Assembly (NCBI RefSeq): GCF_900496995.4
Contig: NC_044024.1
Location: 12,402,698 to 12,466,697 of the forward strand
Source of the DNA: Aquila chrysaetos chrysaetos
Taxonomy: Eukaryota > Chordata > Aves > Accipitriformes > Accipitridae
Length of the DNA: 64,000 nucleotides
Direction: 5' to 3'
Shown here: positions 13,617 to 29,400 of the stretch, piece after piece
Layout: every line of letters starts with the position of its first letter
Numbering within the stretch: position 1 is the stretch's first letter
Made by a program: the position numbers and the translations under genes
The notes under the pieces: generated by a model
The model's database searches: none
Told to the model about the DNA's origin: nothing
The model's input: only the letters and a program-made list of their open reading frames with translations

Positions 13617-13622
13617 TTTATT
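13617..13622 (-). promoter_or_regulatory. GABRA3: AATAAA hexamer overlapping the stop codon
   Basis: The end of the reading frame, CAA TAA followed by AA, creates a perfect AATAAA. Use of it as a polyadenylation signal would leave a 3' UTR of only some tens of bases. It may simply be chance. Confidence 0.4.
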
Positions 13623-13947
13623 GTTTGGGGATCATTCCCTTGATAGCTGACTCCCGGTTTACGTATGTGGCCCAGTAGACCAAGTTGAAAATGGCAAAGA
13701 GGACTGGAAAGACGATGCGGGACATCTTGTCTACCTTGCTGACGCTGTTGTATGTCTTCTTACTCTCTGGGAGCTTCTCCTCTATGCGGGGCATCTTGGG
13801 GGGTACGTTGGTGGCAGTAGCAGTGGCAGCAGCACTCTTGGAGATGGTGGGCAGGCCAGGGTCCTTGGCAATGTTGAGGGCATATGTGGTGCCAACAATG
13901 TTGTAGGTGTTGTTGGTTTTCTTCGCTAGTGCCACTGGCTCTTTTTT
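13618..13947 (-). CDS. GABRA3: GABRA3 last coding exon (M3-M4 loop, M4, C-terminus)
   Basis: This exon encodes the final 109 residues of the GABA-A receptor alpha-3 subunit plus a TAA stop. It starts in phase 0 after the acceptor TTCCCTAG. Residues 1-75 form most of the cytoplasmic M3-M4 loop. They include [11 protein letters not shown] (residues 15-25), which matches the gephyrin-binding motif specific to alpha-3 (FNIVGTTYPIN in mammals, recalled from family knowledge). An Ala/Thr-rich segment ([10 protein letters not shown], residues 38-47) comes next; this part of the loop varies among species. Residues about 76-97 ([20 protein letters not shown]) are membrane helix M4, followed by the short extracellular tail [14 protein letters not shown]. 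That tail separates alpha-3 from alpha-1, -2 and -5; mammals have Arg where this sequence has Pro in MIPKQ. Identity is very secure. Confidence 0.97.
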   Translation of the reverse strand, partial: KKEPVALAKKTNNTYNIVGTTYALNIAKDPGLPTISKSAAATATATNVPPKMPRIEEKLPESKKTYNSVSKVDKMSRIVFPVLFAIFNLVYWATYVNRESAIKGMIPKQ

Positions 13948-14665
13948 CTAGGGAAGGTGGAAGAAAAAAACATAATTGAGGTGAAGTGACTGTAGAATTG
14001 CATGGAGAACATTTTGTCCTCTGAGTTTACCTGCTTGCCCAGATGAGAAGATGGAAAAGGGTGTGAGGAGCAAGAGACCAAGAAGGCATTGTGGAAGGGA
14101 AGGAAGATGTGGTGAGAAGATGGCCAGAACCCATGACATCTGCCACTTGAGGGCTGCTGGAGCATAAGGAAGTGCTGGACTAGGGTGGACCAGCTACTCT
14201 GTGTAAGCCTGGCATGCAGCACGTAGCACAAAGAGGTCCTGGCCCGGCAGCTAGGTCCTGCTGCAAGTCAAGTAACTGAAGCCACTAGCTGGGTTTGTAG
14301 CCTCCTTGCAGCCCCTTAGATCAGAGTAGTTGTATAAAAAGGTGTGTGCAGCTGCGCTTGAGTAGTAGCTGCCCCAGACAGGTGACTCCTTGATTGGCTG
14401 AGGGCTGCCAGGTCTATGTTGCGTATCACCAGGTTAGTATAAGTGAATGAAGGCTCTAACTATACAGACTCCTTGTTTTGTCTCTCAACTGGGCAGTGTT
14501 TTCTGTTAAATGTAAGGTTCAGCCATGGAAAGACGATGCAGGAATGTAGTCTCTAGAAAAGAATGACACCCCGTGTAGTCATCCTGGAGGAAGAGTTTGA
14601 TCTTCTGCTTTGCTGGCCTGCTTGCTGGGTCAGGTGAGAGGAGGAGACATCACAGAGGATTATAG

Positions 14666-14695
14666 TTCTTTTTTTTTCTTAGTAGTAGTAGTAGA
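14666..14695 (+). repeat. T-run plus (TAG)n short tandem repeat
   Basis: An interrupted T-run followed by AGTAGTAGTAGTAG. It is a minor simple repeat in the last intron. Confidence 0.7.
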
Positions 14696-17600
14696 AAGCC
14701 AGTGGGGCTTTAAGAATGTGGGTGACAGCATTGCAATATTTTTGCATCATATTACAAGGCCGTATCATACACTGCCTCAGTGCCCCGAATACCTCACAGG
14801 AATACCTCACAATTTAACATCACAATGTCCAAAATTTCTCTGGGACCCTTTAGAGCACCTCATGACCTACCCAGGTAAGATGCAGAACAGATAGAAGGCA
14901 TTTGCACTAGCCCTGGATTTCAGGACTAGCCATGCTGTCCATGGGGAAGGAAGGAGAGCTTGCATAGCAAATGGCAAAAGAGGCACTTACGTGACAGACA
15001 CGATGTACTGAAGGATGATGGAAGATGCTGAAGACAGACAGTTCAGATGTTAATGAAGATGAGTGGACAGGAAGACGGAGCTAGGAAGTCATGATAGGTG
15101 TTACCCCCACTCTGGGGATCTTCCTGTTGCTGTCAGGGGCCTGAGACCAGCTGCACCATAGACCATATCATATAAAGCAATCCAGGTCTACCAGGAGAAG
15201 CCCACTGAATGAAATCTATTCATATGCAAACATCAGGCATCTTACACATCCCAGCACTCATGTACTCCATGTGGTGTCCACTGTAATTACAGAAGAGCCA
15301 GCATTAGATACAGCAACGACTCATGGTGGGAATCTAATACCTAAACTCAGAATGAGGTGTGACTTTGGATCTCATTTTCTATTCATAAGCAATTGAAACA
15401 CAAGGTAAGGCTCATCCGGGCATTTCCCAGGGGTGCTTGGCACGGTCTTGCATGTACGTGTGAGGGAACTATGTACAAAGTGATCGTCAGGAGAAAGGGA
15501 GAGTGTGCAGCCAGCAGGACCTATACATCTCCCTACCCTAGCCTGGGAACTGGTAGCAGACACCATAGCTGGGTAGCACTGGGAGCTCCAAAGGCCACAT
15601 TAGCCCAGTCTGCTCTGCAGAGATACTCCAAGGGCTTTAGCTTTCATACTGTACTTCCAGTTTAAATGTGTCCACAATCACCATGGATATTTCTGGGTAC
15701 CTTAGGAAATAATTTTCCACAGTGATTTTCAGAGGAACACTAAAAGCAGACCTCTGTGCAATCTTTAAACCCCCCTCCAATAACATCATAGCCAGGCCTA
15801 CAGCCTCGTAATAATGCCAGCAATTACAGAAATTAACTTGCTGTTAGAAGGAGGTCTAAATGCCTTCAGACTCCAGATCAGATTAAACCACTGATCAGAC
15901 CATATTCGTAGTCTTTTATGGGAGTGGGTGTTATGATCTTTAACGATTAACTGAGCAACTGATTTCTGCAATCATTAAAGCCATGTTAACTTGTACCCCC
16001 TGCACAGCAGGTGAACTTTTCCTGCTAAAGAGCTGACAAGAAGCAAATAAAGGACTAAAGATGTTTCACCTTCTAAAACATTTAAATATGCTTAAGTATG
16101 ATTACTTATTAACAGAGCTACAGGAGGTAATAAAATAATTAATAATCAGTAATGAAATGAAAAACAGATTGTTGTTCACAGAATGTAATTTGAAGTGCAC
16201 TGTGATTATTTTAGTATTAATCAGCTGTGTTATTTGTTACAGGAATAAGATGACTACAAGTGACATGACATTTTCAACCTGGCTAGCTTTTCTGCCCCAG
16301 AGCTTGGAAAGTGGATTCGTCTTGCCTGGCCAAAGGCATCTGAAAACAGCAGGCTGAAACAGAGTAAAGTCAGGCAAATATGAATGCTGTGGATGGTGAT
16401 AGCAAGCTACTGCTCCTATTAGTGTGATCCAGAGCCCCCCAGCATCAACTTGGGCTTCTCTGGACCTCAGATGAAGCTGTTCAGGTACTGCAGAGGCTTG
16501 GGAGCCTACAGCCAGGGCCTTTTTCCAGCTGCCTATGGAGTCTTCTGCCCTGGTCAGAGCTGGGAGGCTGGGTAGCCTTTGGGAAGCACCCAGAGCACAC
16601 ACCGCCTACACCAAGGCACATGTGTGTGCTCTGGATGTGCTCTGCTCCTGAGATGTCAGAAGAAATGGTTCAGTCTGAAGTTTACTGGCTTGTGCTTTAC
16701 AAGTGTTTCGGGCAAGATTTTGACAATCAAACAAAGCAAAATGTGCTTATTGCTGTCAGCTGCAAAGTAGCCCCCAGCCTTCCCCCTGCATCTTTATCTG
16801 TGAGGAGTTCCACGACCTACTGAAACAGAAGGAAAGAGTAGAAAAACAGCAGGCAACCCCACATTTGCTTTGAAAACTTGTCCCATTTAAAACATCTATG
16901 TTGCAAAGCAATTCCTGCATTTACAGCCCTGTTTGGGCACAGGGAGACTGAACCTCTGCACAAAGCTGCCCCTGCGCTGCTCTCCTGAGGGAAAAGCTGT
17001 GAAAGCTGGTCTAGAGATAAATATGTTCCCTGGATATTGCAGTCTGACAAGTTCTTCCACAACACACATACTGGAAAATAACAGCATTTTTGTTAAATAT
17101 TCTTGTCTTCAAGCCTTTCTGTTGAGGAGCTAATGGCTGAACGTCTAAATTATGGGAACTACTGGTTCTGCCTATGATGTGCTGTAGATACAGTTCTCTG
17201 CACCTGCTTCTCGGCTAGAAATTTGGGTTGGAAGCACTATCCCTCTGACAGGCCACTCTGAAGGTCACCGTCACTAATATCTTCAGTACTTGAGAAATGC
17301 AAGGTATCTGCCACTTGCCATTCTACAGAAAAGTCACTTTAATGATCTCCAAGCAGCTCTAGTCTCTGACATACTTGTATCCTATAATTCAAAGCCCAAC
17401 AACTGCAGTTGCTGTTCCAGCAAACATGTCACTCCTTCCTCATGCCAGCCAAAGTTCGCCTCAGCAGCGTGCCAGAGACTTGATCCTATCAGATAATAGC
17501 CGCAAAGTGTTTTACACTGAGATGCCTGTACCCTGAGCAGAGGCAAAGACTCCAAACAATGCAATCTGGCATTAACAAGCAGGCTACATCAATGCCAGGT

Positions 17601-18805
17601 TACTGTCAGCCACTGGTGTAGCCTTTGGCATCACTCATCCCTCCCATCTCTTCATTCAGATTACGTGGGACTGAGCCCAATGATCTTATGCTCCCTGGAT
17701 CACCAGACAGACTCAGAGGTTGGACGGAGTTAATAATCAGCCCAATACACCACGCAGATAGTGTTGAGAGCAAGACAGTGAAATGTTGTCGAATGATACA
17801 TGGACTCTAGTGAAGATGTTGAGAACATAAATCACTTGCAGTGCTATGAAGAGCTACAGGTGATTGCAAGTGTAGTAGGACAAAGGACACATGGGCTGCA
17901 GAGCACGGTCAGCAAGGGAAAGTCCCAGCAAAAACATATTTACCATAGTGAGGCAGAAAAAAAGGATGGGTCTGAACCACCCCATGAGTCTGTAAGACTT
18001 CAAACTGGTGGAAAAGGGTGGCCTGTCAAGGTTGGTTCTAGTTCCTCTCTGTTGGCAAGGAGGGAATTGAAACAAAGATGTCACAAATGGAAAGAAACAA
18101 AGGAGAAAGAAGAATGATTCCCAAGTGACCTGGATCAAGGGACAAACTTTAGAATTGCTGAAGAGTGAGTTGGACAAAAAGTTAGGCTTTAGTCAGTGGA
18201 AAAGGCACCTAGTGCAAATGGTGAGCATCCCTGTCACTTCCAAAATACAAGAAAGAAAACCATGATGATCATATCAAGAGAAGTTTGGAGGATGCTTTTT
18301 GGTGACTTTCTCTAAGTGAAAAGACATGTGAAAAGTATATAAAAAGCCTGGACCTAACCTTCTCACCATGCACTACAGGATTATTGTCTTACAGATGAGA
18401 AGGATAAAGATCCAGGACTATTCCTCCATCCAAACTGTGTCTTTCCTTGTTTTCATGTGTCTGACTGCAGCTACTTGTATTGTTTTTGTTGATTCTTGCC
18501 ACCCAGGATTTCAGAGCAATGTCACACAAGCACAGATACAGAGCTAAACCAGATTTTATGCATAGACATGGCATTGCAGGCAGAAGTGGGTTTAAGTAAG
18601 CGTCTTCCAAAGATCCAAAGCATCTTCCATCCTGAGGAACAGACAACAGTTCTTTGCAGGGAACTCCCTGGTAATTGTCATCCTTGCAGACTTCATGAGT
18701 TTCCCAGTGGCAAAGTCACCATTAATGGTTGTCCCTCTGGATCCTCACTGTAACAGCTGCTCAGAAAGTGACCTTGTTGGCTCAAGAGATGGCCATCCTT
18801 ATGGT

Positions 18806-18845
18806 TGGGATGGATGGATGGAATGGGATGGATGGATGAATGGAT
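18806..18845 (+). repeat. (GGAT)n imperfect tandem repeat
   Basis: Imperfect tetranucleotide array of GGATGGATGGAATGGGATGG type, about 40 bp, in the last intron. Confidence 0.85.
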
Positions 18846-21691
18846 CTCATTCTGTTCAGACACAGCCCTTCTGTCCTGAAGTGGATCCTTTTAACAAGAT
18901 ATTTTGAGGATGCTGGAGATAGAGAGCTTTGCTGGCTACTGAAACCACTCATCTTTCAATCTCTTTGGCCTCTCACTCCTCCCCAACTACTGCCATCTCC
19001 CACCTTCCTCCTGATGATGTTTTTTTTAAAATCATCTTTACTAATGAGTTTTCCACACTGGATCCAGATACCTCTCTCCAATTTGATCTGTACCTCTAGG
19101 TTGGTTGCAGCCACTCTGCCATACAAAAGGAGAGGAAATCCTTCATCCACAATTAGCGATTACTGGTGGCAGGCAGGAAAGGCTTGAAAAATATTTGGAT
19201 CCAAGAAGCATTAGTCAAATCTTACCAGAGTGCGTGGTAAAGGGACTTTTTGGTAACATCTATGGTGATATCTGCCTGCCTTTCATTAGAGGAGAACTGC
19301 AGAGAATGTGCAGAGTATCTCCCAGCTAGAACCACAACCCAGCTGTGGCTATAGACAGAACATCATCATGATCATTTATGATGCAGAGATCAGCAATTCA
19401 CCAAGATCAGCCCATCATGTTAGATTCTACCAGAAAAAATGCTCTGTTCCCATCTAAACTGATGGGTTGGCTGAAGGGGAGAATGACAGAATGGAACCAG
19501 CCCTGAGAGAGTGAACATGCTGGGAGTGCCTGTCACCAACCAGCAGCTTTTGCAAGGTAGTGATTTCTTTCAAATGGGATGGGAAGCATTGCTGCTGCCT
19601 ACATTTGAGGTGAGGGAAGGGCTGATGCTTATTGATTTTTTTTTCATGTTCATGCAATGAAACAATCAAACCTGGAGTGAGGATCCTTGCCATCACATCA
19701 ATAAAAAGCATTCTTTTTGGCTGGGGGGAAGGCTCTCCAGAGACCAGGGCTCAGCCTGGGCTTGTCACTGGTAGTTTTACTCCTGATACAAACACTTTAA
19801 AATGCCAATAGTTATTCTTTTGCCTCCTCTTTCTTTTGTGGTTTCCACCACCTGGCTTGTCAATTGTTTCAAGAAGAGCTAATTAAAGGCTGAAACTGAG
19901 CCAATGAGGCACCTTCATTGCGTAGCAAATTCACTGCTTGGAAATATTCAATGGAATAAAGGTGAAAAGCAAATATGGTGACACATCGTATTCCCAAGCT
20001 CCCTGGAAGCCCACTACTCTTCAGGGAGCTCTCTGAGCTGCAGAGAATGGGAGCGGGTTAGCCTTCTAAGATAAAGATTAGGGTTAGCTTGAAAAAACAT
20101 CTCCAAATTTGGAGTCCTTCCTGATTCTCCAGCATAATACCAATAGCAGCAAACTCGCAAAGAGCCCTCCCTCTGAAACATTCCTGGTCCTGCTTTGTTT
20201 TCTTGTTTGATTACCATGTGCACAAACATTCTGCCTGCTCTTACCCTATTGTTTCAGCACTGTTAGTCTTGCAGTGCTGGGTCAATGAATAAATTAAGGA
20301 GTGTGCTTCTTCTGTGACAAATAGAAGCTTTTGAGCCTTTGCTGCTTTTTTGGCTGTGCCCAGTTCACATAATTGCTCAAGGCTGAGCAGAGTCAGTGAA
20401 TCCTGATTTAGTGCTGATTTTCCTGTCCCTGAAAGGGACGTGGTTGCTTTGAGGACCTGTTCTGATCCTTCGCTCATGCCAATGACCCGGGAAAGGCTTC
20501 TCTCATCTCTAGAGGCCAGATTAGCGTTATTGTTCATGATGGAAGTGGAAGACCATCAACTGGCCTCCTCTGGAGCCTTTCTGCCGTGAGTCTGTTGCTT
20601 AGACCACAGCTGCAAAAGCAAACAGATAGAGAGAGTCCAAGAAACACAAGAGAGAGGCATTCAACACCCAGTGATGGCTGTGGTTCTCCATAAGGCCTCT
20701 GTTCTCCTGCTTTGACCTCCACACCAGAGAGATGACTGGCTGTTGTCTTCCCAAAAGTTACTGCAATTCTGCCAGGTATTTGCATACAGCCCCACAACAA
20801 TTTTAAACAACACATTAAAATGCAAAGGAGAAAAATATAAAGGCTCCAGAACCAAGAACAAGGACAAAGCTGATTTTCAAATTGATTCAATAAATATAAA
20901 CAAGGAGCAGCATGCTACAGTAAGCGATTTCTCTGTGCAGCCGAGATTAAATCAGTTAGGAGGGAGGGGGCACGAGCAGGGGTAGCGGTGGCTGTCAGGA
21001 AGGAAGCTGCCAGAGAGGCTGATCCCGAGTGAGAAGGGAAAACGTGGGTGATGCCAGGCACTAATTTACTGCCAGTTGCCGTTTCTGATTGCTTGCTTCC
21101 CACCCACCCTCTTTGCCCGAGCTTACAAAGCAGCAGCTGCCGGCAGCTGCGGGCAACAGCACAAGCATTAGACCTTCCCATCGCTGCACCATGCTTGCCC
21201 GTGCCAGGGGAGACCTACAGTCGGGGATACCAGCCACAGGGGACACAGCAGAGTAGGACCATCTCCATTGGTGAGGCTAGCATCCCATGGCCTACTTGGG
21301 TTTGTGTGGCATGCTAGCAACATGGAGCGTGGCATTTATGGGTTGGAGGGAGAAGAAAGGAGAGGAGACCACTGGTGGAGCAAGACCAAAACATGCACGC
21401 ATTCATGTTTCCACTGGCAAATGGTCGTGCAGAAGGACGGAGGGAAAAGTGAGCAGTCAGGCCTGGGTGTTTTTCTCCAGCTAAGCACGGTGGCCAGCCC
21501 TCCAAGCCCTTCCTCCCTCGACCCTCAAGAACCACTCCAGTTGAGACCTGAGCTGAGGACCCCAGTAAGTAGCATCCAGCCTCCTGGAGTGCTGCGGGGC
21601 TGCATGTTACCCACTCCTGGCCCCAGCGCAGCTCTCTCGTGCAGTGTTTCTTCACCACCCGCTCCCCCCCAGCCTTGGCCACAGGGCTGAC

Positions 21692-21903
21692 CTTCATCTC
21701 TTGGGCTTCCAGCACCTTCTTGCCATCCCAAGCCCAGCTGCGCTTGGTGAAGTAGTTGACGGTGGCAAATTCGATCAGCGCAGAAAACACAAAGGCGTAA
21801 CAGACGGCTATGAACCAGTCCATGGCCGTCGCGTACGCCACTTTAGGTAACGAGTTTCTTGCGCTGATGCTTAGTGTGGTCATGGTGAGGACGGTGGTGA
21901 CAC
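21692..21903 (-). CDS. GABRA3: GABRA3 exon encoding M2 and M3 (212 bp)
   Basis: The exon starts with GT, completing a Gly codon split from the 153-bp exon, then encodes 70 residues ending [11 protein letters not shown]. Residues 1-13 ([13 protein letters not shown]) are the main part of pore-lining M2, including the 9' leucine at residue 5. ARNSLPKV is the M2-M3 linker that couples agonist binding to gating. Residues about 24-46 ([20 protein letters not shown]) are M3. The rest starts the cytoplasmic loop. Residue 31 is the Ile of the known I/M editing site, with genomic codon ATA at 21809-21811. The acceptor is TTTCCATAG. The donor is GTCAGC, weaker than the usual GTAAGT. Reading on past the donor stays open to 21314. 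Confidence 0.97.
21794..21839 (-). promoter_or_regulatory. GABRA3: Exonic hairpin for A-to-I editing at the I/M site
   Basis: On the transcribed strand GGCGTA (21839-21834) pairs with TACGCC (21799-21794) and GACGGC (21830-21825) pairs with GCCGTC (21808-21803), separated by a symmetric 3x3 internal loop. Next comes a C-A mismatch (C at 21824, A at 21809), then ATG/CAT closes an 8-base loop. The mismatched A is the third base of the Ile ATA codon in M3. In mammals GABRA3 is edited by ADARs at exactly this codon, changing Ile to Met. The pairing is read directly from the sequence; that editing occurs in this species is inferred. Confidence 0.75.
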
Positions 21904-26334
<4,431 letters not shown>

Positions 26335-26478
26335 CTGTGCTGGATCGAACCATCTCTGTCCCAACAACATGGCCCAGCAGGTCATACTGGTTCAGGCGAG
26401 ATCCACCCTTCGCTACTTCCACTGATTTATCCTTCCCCAGTGTCCAGGTGTAGATCACTTCCGTCTTTGTGTAGGCAT
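26335..26478 (-). CDS. GABRA3: GABRA3 exon encoding loop F region (144 bp)
   Basis: The exon begins AT, completing the Tyr split from the 83-bp exon (FGS-Y-AYTKTEV), and ends with a single G. It encodes 47 full codons. [20 protein letters not shown] leads into [20 protein letters not shown] and EMVRSST, the beta-strand, loop F and start of loop C of the extracellular domain. The family consensus is closely followed, and the exon length of 144 bp is the canonical one for this position. The acceptor is CTCCTCCGCAG. The donor is GTACTT. Confidence 0.97.
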
Positions 26479-29400
26479 CTGCGGAGGAGAAAGAAGAATG
26501 AGGTTTGTGCTTCTGCCTGACCTAAAATATACCAAAATTAGCCTGTAGCCAAATTAATCCCTGCTGTGCATTCCTCAGAGCCACATGGCTGAGCACAGCG
26601 AAGCATGGCCAGAGACCGAGGCAGTTCAGCAACTGTTAAATCAAATGAACAAAAGGGAGCTGGGGTTTTCAGAAGGGAGCTGGAAGAGGGGGCAGAGCAC
26701 TGTCATTGAGAGACATGCTGTCCCCTTGACATGCTGACGCTGCAAGGGCTGGCTCCAAGCAGAGACAAGATAGGTGTCCAGACCAGCAGGCTGCTGGGGC
26801 AGCAGGACAGCCACAGTCCTGCCATGCCAGGGACCAGGAGAGTCATGCTGGTAGCAGCTGGCGAGAAAGGCTAAACGCAAATGAGGTTGAATTTTAGGTT
26901 AAGGAGAAAAAGTTTAAAATCTTTACTCTCACTCAGAAGCAACCCTCTCCAAGCCTCTCAACTTTGGAGGTAGTGTGCCCTCCCACCAAGATGCTTTTTC
27001 CCCTGCATGACCCTGTGTTTGCCAGCCTCCAGGCCAATCCACCAGGCAGCGAGGGAGATCAGTGCTGAGAAAAGCCTGCCCGCACATTGCAAGAGAAACA
27101 GCAGGCAAGTGGTGCTGGACTGCTGCATGGGGTAGCACTGGGCTCAGGGCCAGGGCATCCTTCCAGGAGCTTGCAAGTTCCCCTCTCTATCCCACCTGCC
27201 CAGCTCCCCATATGCAAACACCTCTCTCTGACACACACAGTCACCATCACCTTCACAAGCCTTTGTGACCAAACTCCTGCTTCTCCTCATAGCCACTCCC
27301 TTTCCCAACAGTGCCTGCATGCTCTTGCTTTTGCCAGTCCTATCGTATCCAGAAATTGAGTCTCTCCGAGCTCTACTAGGAGATACTTCTCCCCATAATG
27401 CCCAAGTTTCCTGTCCATACCCATTCTGCACTGGTTTTTTAGGCAAGAACAAAAAGTTCACTAAAACAAGTTTTTAATTCATTTTTACCACCAGCTTCTC
27501 CTATTAAGACATTAATTGGCTGGGGTCAGGTCAAGCAGTGGCTCAGGTCTGCTACAGAAATGTCTCAGCTCCTGCTTTGTGGAAGATTGTGTCCTGAAAC
27601 AATCAGATTTCTCTGATCTTTCTGAAACAACCATTGTTATCCCTGCACTGTAGGTTTTGGCAAACCTATTAAATAGGTAAGTAGGCACTGTGCAAAGCAG
27701 GGGGAGTGGTTTTGATGATCAGCCAATGTTTCTCAGCATGCCAGCGTGCTGCCTAAGCACTTCTGATGCAGGCTGACACCTCTCACCCGATATGCAACAC
27801 TCTGCTTTTCCAACCCCTACTTCCAGCTCTCAACATGCTTCTGGAGACCTCAATCCTCCTTCAGGTTTAGCTTTGTACAGCTCTGCCAATGCTCTTCCAC
27901 CTTGATGGGCAGCACCTTCTGCTCCAGTAGTCATGGTTCACCCACCACCACTCTCAGTCTAAAAAGGAAACTTGCCCACAGTTTCATTGCCATCATCCCT
28001 GAAAATGCAGTTGTCTACATATCTGGTTGTGTGGGACAGAAGCGTATCTGGTGTCACATAGGCATGGTATGGATGCTTGGAACATATTTAATGCCATGAA
28101 GCCGTTTCGGTTCTGCTCAATGCCTCGCTTTCAATGCAGTCTAGTCCAATCCAAACAGGGACAGCTCTTTGACATTTAGCAGAGCCGGTAACTTCAGCAA
28201 CATCTTCTGCTAGCCTAGTCTCAGACAACTGCTGTACAAACGTCCTATGACTGGCTTAGAAACAGTTGTTCTCTGCTGTGTACATCCATCTTCTAGGCAG
28301 CATGGCGATAGGTAAAGCTATCACCTTCACTGCACTTGGTCCAAGGAATGATGCAGGTGGGCAGCTGAAGCTATTTGAAAAGCCTGATGCCCTTACTTCT
28401 CCTGCAGGCTCTCTGCCTTCCCTCTTTGGCTGGCTGCCATGGTAGCAGAGGGACAGGAGGCCACTGATGAGCCATTCAGGTTGTGGGGATCACTGGAAGG
28501 TGGTCACTGAGGCAAATTTGGCTACCCTTTGAACAGCATGTGTCTCGCCCTGGCATTGTCCTTCTACTTGTAAATCTGACCCACTTTAAGCTTCTTGAAA
28601 ATGAGCAGCTTCCAGCTGTCAATGGCTTTTTGGTGCAAACACTAGTTTAATCCTACTCCAACGCAGGAGAGGTGAGCCTAGATGCTATGTGGATGGGTGC
28701 TTTAGTAAAAGCCATACCAATATTAATCAGGGGGAGCTCTCTGAGCTGCTTGTGTCAAAACTCTCATCATTCAGAGGCCAAATCAGTAAAAATACCCAGA
28801 AGAACCCCAAAGGATGTTCCAGCAGAAATATGAACATTAATCTCTTTTCCTCACCAAAAAAACATCATAAGCAATTGGATGTGGAGTAATCTGCCTTCCT
28901 GCAAATCTTGTAATAATCCCAGAGATTAGGCCTGAGGTATGAGATTTTATATTCCTCCTCACAAGGTCAATTAACATCCTTCTCTAAGGCTTGCTATTTT
29001 ACTGGCCTTAGTGATGTCTTCTGGCAATGAGTTCTACACTTAATTAAGTGCTGCCTAAGAAGTAACTTTATTTTAGTAGTTTTAAATGATCCAGTTTCAT
29101 GGATGCATTTTGTCATGAGGCAGAAGAGCAGATGCACATGATAAACATGATTTCTTCTGGTGTTAAGCAAACTTTTCAACTTTCTCCTTAGTTAACTCCC
29201 AAATGGCTACAGGAAGGAAGTATCAGTTTAGAAAGGTTGTGATTTCTGTGTTTTCTTAGAGTCCAAAAGGAAGATTACCGGTGGGGGCTCATTCTTTAGT
29301 TGGAGGTGGGTAACTCTTCCATCTAACACAAACATAGACTGAGACTGGTGCTCAGTTCATTGGACCTGGAGGAGACTCCAGGCAGTGCAGGACTAGGACA

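Larger units (their letters stand above)
10790..13617 (-). other. GABRA3: Putative GABRA3 3' untranslated region
   Basis: Reading on the minus strand, the stop codon is followed by about 240 bases of AT-rich sequence with ATT repeats (13381-13617), typical of a vertebrate 3' UTR. A GC-rich stretch follows at about 11000-13380. An AT-rich end at 10800-10960 then leads to a canonical polyadenylation hexamer at 10810-10815. A 3' UTR of roughly 2.8 kb would be reasonable for a neuronal receptor mRNA. That the whole interval belongs to one transcript is inference; the UTR could instead end near 13400, and the GC-rich middle could be intergenic. Confidence 0.4.
13948..21691 (-). other. GABRA3: Last GABRA3 intron (7.7 kb)
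   Basis: Bounded by donor GTCAGC at the high end and acceptor CCTAG at the low end. I see no further exon. It holds a (TAG)n run near 14680, an AT-rich low-repeat block at about 15750-16260 and a GGAT-type tandem tract at 18806-18845. The rest looks like unique sequence. Confidence 0.85.

Noticed and set aside
17205..17225. CTTCTCGGCT resembling the start of U2 snRNA
   Set aside because: Only about ten bases match; the following conserved U2 sequence is missing.
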